A stretch of 6,299 nt of DNA from an uncultured Eubacteriales bacterium (GTDB lineage Bacteria; Bacillota; Clostridia; Oscillospirales; Acutalibacteraceae), in the NCBI GenBank assembly GCA_934486705.1, contig CAKSQS010000078.1, positions 1-6,299 of the forward strand. The letters run 5' to 3'. Numbering within the stretch: the stretch's first letter is position 1; every line of letters starts with the position of its first letter. A program made the position numbers and the translations under genes. Positions 1 through 4,404 of this stretch are shown here, one piece after another. Below the pieces are notes generated by a model. It did no database searches and had not been told where the DNA came from. It was given only the letters and a program-made list of their open reading frames with translations.

Positions 1-15
1 AAGGAGGTGCAGACC

Positions 16-204
16 ATGGCTAAATGTGATATCTGCAGTAAAGAAATTGCTTTCGGGATTAAAGTTTCCCACTCGCACAGACGTTCAAACAGAACCTGGA
101 AACCGAATGTTAAAAAGGTTAAGGCAATCGTAAACGGCACTCCGCGTCGTATCAATGTTTGCACCCGCTGCCTGCGTTCGGGTAAGGTTACCCGCGCAAT
201 CTGA
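16..204 (+). CDS. rpmB: 50S ribosomal protein L28
   Basis: This 62-residue protein is a component of the large ribosomal subunit, and its length is normal for bacterial L28. It starts MAKCDICSKE and carries two cysteine pairs, C4/C7 and C49/C52, which form the zinc-ribbon (C+) version of L28. The middle has the basic family core, with the SHSHRRSNRTWKPN stretch at residues 18-31 and the NVCTRCLRSGKV block at residues 47-58. The ATG at 16 is chosen because a perfect AAGGAGG lies at 1-7, giving 8 nt spacing. A GTG at 7 in the same frame falls inside that SD and cannot be the start. The gene is followed by its own terminator, so it is probably transcribed mostly alone. Its promoter lies outside the window. 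Confidence 0.97.
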   Translation: MAKCDICSKEIAFGIKVSHSHRRSNRTWKPNVKKVKAIVNGTPRRINVCTRCLRSGKVTRAI

Positions 205-221
205 TGTTTGAAATGCAAAAT

Positions 222-249
222 GCTCTCGGCGGAAGCTGAGGGCTTTTTT
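222..249 (+). terminator. Intrinsic terminator of rpmB
   Basis: A 9-bp stem (222-230 with 235-243, two G-U pairs) is closed by a GGAA tetraloop of the GNRA type and followed by six T residues at 244-249. It begins 18 nt after the rpmB stop. This is a textbook Rho-independent terminator. The next gene starts only 19 nt after the T-run, so some readthrough or an upstream promoter must feed it. Confidence 0.92.
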
Positions 250-268
250 GTTTTAAAGGTGGTTTTTT

Positions 269-928
269 ATGATAAAAGCGGTTTTGTTCGACCTTGACGG
301 CACTCTTGCAAATTCTATTGAGGATTTAGCCGACAGCACCGAAAAAGCGCTTAAAAGGTTAGGCTTTTCGGGGCATACCCTTGCCGAATACAAATATTTT
401 GTGGGGGACGGCATACCAAAGCTTATAGAGCGCGCGCTGCCCGAAAACAAGCGCGATAAGGAGACTGTAAACGCCTGCTTAGAGCTTTTTATGGCAGATT
501 ACAGGGTGCATTATCACGATAAAACCAAAGCGTATGACGGTGTGCGGGAAATGCTTGCCGATTTAAAGAAAAGCGGGCTTAAATTAGCCGTTATTTCAAA
601 CAAAGCGCAGGAAATGGCGGAAAAGGTGGTAAAAAACCTTTTCGGCGATACATTCGATTTTGTTGCGGGAAAGCGCGAGGGCTACAAAACAAAGCCCGAC
701 CCCGCATTAACACTGCTTGTGATTCATTCCCTCGGCGTAGCCCCCGCAGAGTGTATTTTAGCGGGTGACTCGGGTATGGATATGGCGGCGGCGGTAAACG
801 CGGGCGCGCTGCCCGTAGGCGTGCTTTGGGGTTTCAGAACAGCAGATGAGCTGCAAAAAAACGGCGCGAAATATCTGTTTTCGACCCCTGCGGAAATAAC
901 GAAATTGATAGGAAAATTAAATGGATAA
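269..928 (+). CDS. HAD-superfamily phosphatase, phosphoglycolate phosphatase (Gph)-like
   Basis: A 219-residue soluble HAD hydrolase with all four catalytic motifs. Motif I is DLDGTL with nucleophile D8 and acid/base D10. Motif II is ISNK with S110. Motif III is KPDP with K142. Motif IV is GDSGMD with D167 and D171, which bind Mg2+. Residues of roughly 15-85 form a helical C1 cap, as in the Gph/PGMB subgroup. The expected chemistry is hydrolysis of a small phosphomonoester through an aspartyl-phosphate. 2-phosphoglycolate is the usual family label, but cap specificity cannot be read from sequence; sugar phosphates, pyrophosphate or nucleotides remain possible. The ATG at 269 has the SD AAAGGTGG at 255-262. 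Its 3' end overlaps the MFS gene by 8 bp (ATGGATAA), which indicates translational coupling. Confidence 0.9.
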   Translation: MIKAVLFDLDGTLANSIEDLADSTEKALKRLGFSGHTLAEYKYFVGDGIPKLIERALPENKRDKETVNACLELFMADYRVHYHDKTKAYDGVREMLADLKKSGLKLAVISNKAQEMAEKVVKNLFGDTFDFVAGKREGYKTKPDPALTLLVIHSLGVAPAECILAGDSGMDMAAAVNAGALPVGVLWGFRTADELQKNGAKYLFSTPAEITKLIGKLNG

Positions 929-2102
929 GAAAATAAACTATACCTCAACCAAAATTTCCTCATACATAGGTTATTTTGTTCAGGCAATAGTAAATAATTT
1001 TTTACCCATACTTTTTATAGCGCTGCAGGATGTTTACGGCATAGGCTATGAAAAGCTCGGCAGATTAGTTATGTTCAACTTCGTAACCCAGATGATAACC
1101 GATATTTTATCGCCTAAAATAATTGCGAAAACAGGCTACCGCAAGGCGGCGATAATGTGCCAGTTTACGGCGGCTGCGGGACTTGCGGCTGCGGCGTTTC
1201 TGCCGAAAATAATGTGGGACCCGTATGTGGGGCTTGTAATTGCAATTATAATTTACGCGTTTGCAAGCGGGCTTATGGAGGTTATTTTAAGCCCGATGAT
1301 AGAAATGCTCCCGACAGATAATAAAAGCGGAAATATGTCGCTTTTGCACTCGTTTTACTGTTGGGGACAGGCTGTAACCACCGTCGGTACTACCCTGCTT
1401 TTGCACGCGTTCGGCTATAAGGGTTGGTCGTACATTCCGCTTTTGTGGGCGGTAATTCCCTTTTTAAACGCGTTTTCGTTCTTTAAAGTACCTATAGTCG
1501 AGCCCGAGCCCGAAAGAAAAAGCGACAGCTTTAAAACGCTGTTTAAATCCCGCCTTTTCCGCTGCTTTATGATTATGATGCTCTGCTCGGGCGCTGCCGA
1601 AATTGCAATGGCGGAGTGGGCTTCCATGTTTGCGCAAAAGGCGCTCGGAATTTCAAAGGTTATAGGCGACCTTGCAGGGCCATGCGCGTTTGCGGTGTTT
1701 ATGGGGTTGGGGCGTGTGCTTTACGCCGCCTTTTCCGAAAAAATATCATTTAAAAAGACTGTTATAGCTATGAGCGCGCTTTGCGCCGCCTGCTATTATG
1801 TTGCGGCGTTTTCAAAAAGCCCCGTGCTTGCGCTTTCGGCTTGCGCGCTTTGCGGCTTTACAGTAAGTCTTTTCTGGCCGGGAACGCTTTCGGCAGGCAG
1901 CCGCGCTTTCCCGAAGGGCGATGCGGTTATGTTCAGCGTTTTTGCAATGTGCGGCGATATCGGCTGCTGCATAGGCCCGTGGCTTTTGGGAATTATAGCC
2001 GACGCGACAAATCTGCATGTAGGCTTTGCGGTATCCTCGGTCTTCCCGATAATTATGATTATAACCGCCGTACTTTTCTTTAAAGAAGAAAACAATATTT
2101 AA
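921..2102 (+). CDS. Major facilitator superfamily permease (12 transmembrane segments)
   Basis: A 393-residue integral membrane protein of typical MFS length. Hydrophobic stretches appear at about residues 14-36, 46-65, 76-95, 102-128, 137-163, 168-189, 211-231, 250-271, 277-297, 301-320, 335-359 and 366-387. A hydrophilic charged loop at about 192-211 (EPEPERKSD) separates the two six-helix halves. A degenerate motif A sits in loop 2-3 at about 61-75 (D61, then KTGYRK). The LLHSFYCWGQ stretch at 141-150 resembles the fifth-helix region of FucP-like sugar permeases, so a sugar or related solute is a guess; the substrate is not readable. It starts inside the HAD gene, with a weak AGGA at 910-913, which fits coupling to upstream translation. 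The stop codon lies inside the SD region of the deaminase gene. Confidence 0.9.
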   Translation: MDKKINYTSTKISSYIGYFVQAIVNNFLPILFIALQDVYGIGYEKLGRLVMFNFVTQMITDILSPKIIAKTGYRKAAIMCQFTAAAGLAAAAFLPKIMWDPYVGLVIAIIIYAFASGLMEVILSPMIEMLPTDNKSGNMSLLHSFYCWGQAVTTVGTTLLLHAFGYKGWSYIPLLWAVIPFLNAFSFFKVPIVEPEPERKSDSFKTLFKSRLFRCFMIMMLCSGAAEIAMAEWASMFAQKALGISKVIGDLAGPCAFAVFMGLGRVLYAAFSEKISFKKTVIAMSALCAACYYVAAFSKSPVLALSACALCGFTVSLFWPGTLSAGSRAFPKGDAVMFSVFAMCGDIGCCIGPWLLGIIADATNLHVGFAVSSVFPIIMIITAVLFFKEENNI

Positions 2103-2114
2103 GAGGTGTTAATT

Positions 2115-2594
2115 ATGAAAAGAGCAGATTATTTAAGCTGGGATGAATACTTTATGGGTATAGCCATACTTTCATCACTTCGCAGCAAAGACCCGTCAAC
2201 GCAGGTGGGCGCATGCATAGTCAACTCCGAAAAGCGTATCCTTTCAATGGGATATAACGGTATGCCCCGCTGCTGCAGCGACGACGATTTCCCCTGGGGG
2301 CGTGAGGGCGACCCGCTTAACTCTAAGTATCTTTATGTATGCCATGCGGAGCTTAACGCAATTTTAAACTGCGCCGTCGGCAGCGTTCGCGGCTGCACGG
2401 TCTACTCTACCCTTTTCCCCTGCAACGAGTGTGCAAAGGCTATTATACAATCGGGCATAACCGAGGTTGTGTATATGTCTGATAAATATTCCGACTCCGA
2501 CAGCGTGCTTGCCTCAAAGCGTATGTTTGAAACTGCGGGCGTTAAATACCGCCTGTACACTCCCACAGGCAAAAGCGTATCGCTTTCGCTCTAA
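2115..2594 (+). CDS. Deoxycytidylate (dCMP) deaminase, T4/eukaryote-like form
   Basis: A 159-residue zinc enzyme expected to deaminate dCMP to dUMP, the substrate of thymidylate synthase. The cytidine-deaminase-fold site is complete: H77-A-E79 (zinc ligand and proton shuttle) and P102-C103-N-E-C106 (two zinc ligands). The motifs GYNGMP (46-51), CSDDDFPW (54-61), CHAELNAI (76-83), FPCNECAKAIIQSGI (101-115) and MSDKY (121-125) match the dCMP deaminase type known from human DCTD and T-even phages. They match the Bacillus ComEB form less well, so no ComEB symbol is given. The glycine-rich GYNG region belongs to the dCTP/dTTP allosteric site in those relatives. The start ATG at 2115 has SD AAGAGGTG at 2101-2108; the GTG at 2106 lies within that SD and is rejected. 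The SD overlaps the permease TAA, indicating one operon. Confidence 0.93.
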   Translation: MKRADYLSWDEYFMGIAILSSLRSKDPSTQVGACIVNSEKRILSMGYNGMPRCCSDDDFPWGREGDPLNSKYLYVCHAELNAILNCAVGSVRGCTVYSTLFPCNECAKAIIQSGITEVVYMSDKYSDSDSVLASKRMFETAGVKYRLYTPTGKSVSLSL

Positions 2595-2609
2595 GACCGA
2601 TAAATATGT

Positions 2610-2656
2610 AAAAAAGGCTTACTGCTTTTCGGAAAAATCGGAAAGCAGTAAGCCTT
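2610..2656. terminator. Shared bidirectional terminator between convergent genes
   Basis: A long stem, 2614-2630 with 2640-2656, has 17 pairs with a single G-U and can extend two more pairs into the loop. It sits between the dCMP deaminase stop (2594) and the phosphatase stop (2668). Read on the - strand it is followed by six T residues (complement of the A-run 2610-2615), a strong terminator for the phosphatase. Read on the + strand the 3' tail is only a mixed T/A stretch (TTGATTATATTG), so it should work less well for the deaminase operon. Confidence 0.88.
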
Positions 2657-2667
2657 GATTATATTGT

Positions 2668-3366
2668 CTAAATATAAAATTCTTTCATATCCTCAAGCCT
2701 TAAACAGGCAAGTCTGCCGCCGAATGCCGCGCCGCAGTCTATTAAAATATTATTGTGCGAGCGGTATATCTCGGGCTTGCCGCTTACCGCCTGCGTTGGG
2801 GTATGACCCGAAACTATATAAATTGAGCTGTCGCCGAAATATTGCCTTTCGTAATCGGGGCGCATATCCGTAAGCTCCGGCAGGGTATATTCCGACAGTC
2901 TTTTATTTTCACTGAAATTGCCGAGCCCCGCGTGAACCAAAACGAAGGTCTCTTCCCCTATGTCAATCGCCTCGCAGGGTAAAAAATCCGACATAAAATC
3001 CATAATTTCCAAGCGCCTTTCGGGGGTCAGCGCCTTAAAGCCTTTAAGAGTGGGTATTCCGCCGTCAAGCTGATAATCCATAAGGTCCTTAATCGTCTGC
3101 TCATCAATTTGCGTTTCGGCGTTCTCTGCGGTTATTTCAACATTTATCCGCTTTAAAATATCAAGCGCCATAACCTCGTGGTTGCCCAACAGCGGTATAA
3201 TGTTCGGTTTATCTATTATGTATTCAAGTATTTTTACGGGTTCATTTCCGCGGTCAACTATATCGCCTAAAATGAACAGCTCGTCGTTCTCGCCGAGGTT
3301 TATAATTTTAAGCATTTCCGTAAATTTTTCATACATACCGTGTATGTCGCTTATTACGTATGTCAA
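2668..3366 (-). CDS. Metallophosphoesterase / PPP-type serine-threonine phosphatase-like
   Basis: A 232-residue calcineurin-like phosphoesterase with the full two-metal site. In order: S-D7-I-H9-G, G34-D35-I-V-D38-R39-G, G61-N62-H63-E64, VHAG with H145, and GHTPT with H188. The GDxxDRG and GNHE forms and the length match small prokaryotic PPP phosphatases such as lambda phosphatase and PphA. Relatives include ApaH- and PrpE-type Ap4A hydrolases, so a protein or dinucleotide substrate cannot be separated here. No signal peptide is seen, so it is likely cytoplasmic. I chose TTG at 3366 because the SD AAGGGGAG (3382-3375) sits 8 nt away. A GTG at 3375 would abut that SD with no spacing, and the frame is closed just upstream by TAA. 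The gene ends 12 bp from the shared terminator. Confidence 0.9.
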   Translation of the reverse strand: MTYVISDIHGMYEKFTEMLKIINLGENDELFILGDIVDRGNEPVKILEYIIDKPNIIPLLGNHEVMALDILKRINVEITAENAETQIDEQTIKDLMDYQLDGGIPTLKGFKALTPERRLEIMDFMSDFLPCEAIDIGEETFVLVHAGLGNFSENKRLSEYTLPELTDMRPDYERQYFGDSSIYIVSGHTPTQAVSGKPEIYRSHNNILIDCGAAFGGRLACLRLEDMKEFYI

Positions 3367-3386
3367 TTTTCCCACTCCCCTTATTT

Positions 3387-3425
3387 AAAAGCTAAGGACT
3401 GTCGGTTTTTGCCCGACAGTCCTTA
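3387..3425 (-). terminator. Perfect 13-bp stem-loop between the Asn-rich ORF and the phosphatase
   Basis: The arms 3393-3405 and 3413-3425 pair perfectly (AAGGACTGTCGG core) around a 7-nt loop. On the - strand the stem is followed by GC and then four T residues (3390-3387), a weak U-tract. On the + strand no T-run follows. It could act as a partial terminator or attenuator, or as an RNA-stabilising or processing hairpin, placed 16 nt past the small ORF stop. The phosphatase SD starts only 11 nt from the stem, leaving no space for a separate promoter downstream. Confidence 0.6.
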
Positions 3426-3441
3426 ATACATTCAGGCTTTA

Positions 3442-3567
3442 TCAGTAATCGTTGTTGTTCTCGTTTTTCTTGTTCTGATTATTCTGATTGTTTTTGTTCT
3501 GTTCCTTGTTTTTGTTGTTCTTGTTTTGGTTGTTGTTCTGGTTATTCTTGTTCTGATTGTTTTCCAC
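3442..3567 (-). CDS. Asn/Gln/Lys-rich 41-residue microprotein, hypothetical
   Basis: I do not recognise this protein. The reading frame starts with GTG at 3567 and stops with TGA at 3444-3442. The 41 residues hold 22 Asn, 7 Lys, 6 Gln, 3 Glu, one Asp and one Tyr besides the initiator, beginning MENNQNKNNQ and ending ENNNDY. It has no hydrophobic residue except Met1, so it should be soluble and disordered, with a net positive charge of about +3. Every codon from 2 to 41 has A in the second position, but synonymous codons are mixed (17 AAC/5 AAT; 5 CAG/1 CAA), so it is not a pure triplet repeat. An SD-like GGGGTG (3579-3574) lies 6 nt before the start, and a TATAAT box lies upstream. Support for translation is the SD, start spacing and a clean stop; a non-coding low-complexity tract is the alternative. 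Spore, coat or nucleic-acid-associated roles are only guesses. Confidence 0.6.
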   Translation of the reverse strand: MENNQNKNNQNNNQNKNNKNKEQNKNNQNNQNKKNENNNDY

Positions 3568-3611
3568 AAAAATCACCCCGCTTTCAGCCTTTATTATTGG
3601 TCGGCGGGGTG
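3568..3611 (-). terminator. GC stem-loop after tatD: terminator and possible SD-masking hairpin
   Basis: The arms CACCCCGC (3611-3604) and GCGGGGTG (3581-3574) pair perfectly over 8 bp, with a 22-nt AT-rich loop containing little further pairing. An ATTTTT run follows (3573-3568). It lies 10 nt after the tatD stop, so it fits an intrinsic terminator for metG-tatD, though the loop is large. Its 3' arm is also the SD-like GGGGTG of the Asn-rich ORF, so the same structure could hide that ribosome binding site. Confidence 0.6.
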
Positions 3612-3614
3612 AAA

Positions 3615-3644
3615 ATTATACCTATATTCCGAATAATTTTTCAG
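3615..3644 (-). promoter_or_regulatory. Candidate sigma-A promoter for the Asn-rich ORF
   Basis: On the - strand a perfect TATAAT (3620-3615) lies just past the tatD TAG stop. A CTGAAA box (3644-3639), matching TTGACA at four of six positions, sits 18 nt upstream inside the last tatD codons. Transcription would begin near 3610-3607, at the 5' arm of the stem-loop, and would serve the small ORF and possibly the phosphatase. The region is AT-rich, so a chance match is possible. Confidence 0.45.
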
Positions 3645-4404
3645 CGTTATTCCGAGACTCTTTCAAAATGTTTTCGCAATCGGTATTGCGCAGCTCCGCT
3701 AATTTTTCGGCGACAAGTAAGATAAGCGCGGAATTATTTATTTTTGAGCGGTAGGGCACGGGCGCTAAATACGGTGCGTCGGTTTCAAGCAGAAATCTGT
3801 CGCTTGGCAGCGCGGCTGCAATCTCGGGCAGCTTTTTGGCGTTTTTAAAGGTTAAAACGCCGCCTATGCCTATATACATACCCAAATTCAAAATTTCCTT
3901 TGCCATTTCCGCGCTGCCCGAAAAGCTGTGCACCACACCCTTGGGGCGGTGCTTTTTTAAAAGCTCTATCGTGTCGGCGTGGGCTTCGCGGTCGTGCACT
4001 ATTACGGGCAGGTTTAACCTGTTTGCCAAAACAAGCTGTTCTTCAAAAAGCGCCTTTTGCCGGTCTTTGTTATCATCCACCCAATAATAATCAAGCCCTA
4101 TTTCGCCTATCGCCACGCATTTTTTGCGGCGCGCAAGGTCTTCAATTTCCGTTACCTCTCCACCGCCTATATTTTCGGGGTGTATGCCCAACGCGGCGTA
4201 AAAGAAAGGGTACTTTTCGGCAAGCGCCAGCGCCGCTTTTGAAGACTCGGTATCGCACCCGCAGTTTACAACGCCGCAAACGCCGTGAGCGGGCAGTTCT
4301 GCTAAAAGCTCTGTGCGAATTTCGTCGAATTTCGCGTCGTCATAGTGCGCGTGACTGTCAAATATCAGCGGTTCTGCATATGGGTAATTCGGAAAATCAA
4401 TCAT
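3622..4404 (-). CDS. tatD: TatD-family metal-dependent deoxyribonuclease
   Basis: A 260-residue TIM-barrel hydrolase of the TatD family, which in characterised members acts as a 3'-5' DNA/RNA exonuclease and serves in DNA repair and degradation. The metal and catalytic residues are present: DSHAH (H18, H20), GIHPE (73-77), GEIGLDYY with E101, VHDREAH with H137, VHSFSG with H159, and ETDAPYLAP with D209. Length is normal, with a roughly 12-residue lead before the first barrel strand. The ATG at 4404 overlaps the metG stop as ATGA, with no good SD, so translation is probably coupled to metG. The metG-tatD pair is a common Firmicute arrangement (metS-yabD in Bacillus). One oddity: the usual RGKRNEP motif after the YLAPVPY stretch is here RSKINNS (219-225). 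Confidence 0.93.
   Translation of the reverse strand: MIDFPNYPYAEPLIFDSHAHYDDAKFDEIRTELLAELPAHGVCGVVNCGCDTESSKAALALAEKYPFFYAALGIHPENIGGGEVTEIEDLARRKKCVAIGEIGLDYYWVDDNKDRQKALFEEQLVLANRLNLPVIVHDREAHADTIELLKKHRPKGVVHSFSGSAEMAKEILNLGMYIGIGGVLTFKNAKKLPEIAAALPSDRFLLETDAPYLAPVPYRSKINNSALILLVAEKLAELRNTDCENILKESRNNAEKLFGI

Noticed and set aside
7..15. GTG start at 7 for rpmB
   Set aside because: The codon lies within the AAGGAGGTG Shine-Dalgarno element itself; L28 begins with the MAKC at 16.
724..987. 87-codon - strand frame across the HAD/MFS junction
   Set aside because: It lies opposite HAD motif IV coding sequence and the operon overlap, with no SD or known motif.
1781..2095. Roughly 100-codon frames on both strands inside the MFS gene
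   Set aside because: They are by-products of the biased codon use in the permease gene, which has continuous membrane-protein coding across the region.
3368..3441. Riboswitch or structured small RNA upstream of the phosphatase
   Set aside because: Only a single simple hairpin is present and no conserved riboswitch core could be recognised in so short a gap.
3445..3564. GTT-rich tract as a CRISPR array, microsatellite or phase-variable repeat
   Set aside because: There are no spacers or constant repeat unit; the triplets are mixed (GTT, CTG, CTT, ATT, TTT) and read as a coherent SD-preceded frame. Length change would not shift the frame, so on/off phase variation is unlikely.
3557..3754. 65-codon + strand frame opposite the tatD 3' end
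   Set aside because: It spans the GC hairpin and antisense tatD sequence and has no ribosome binding site.
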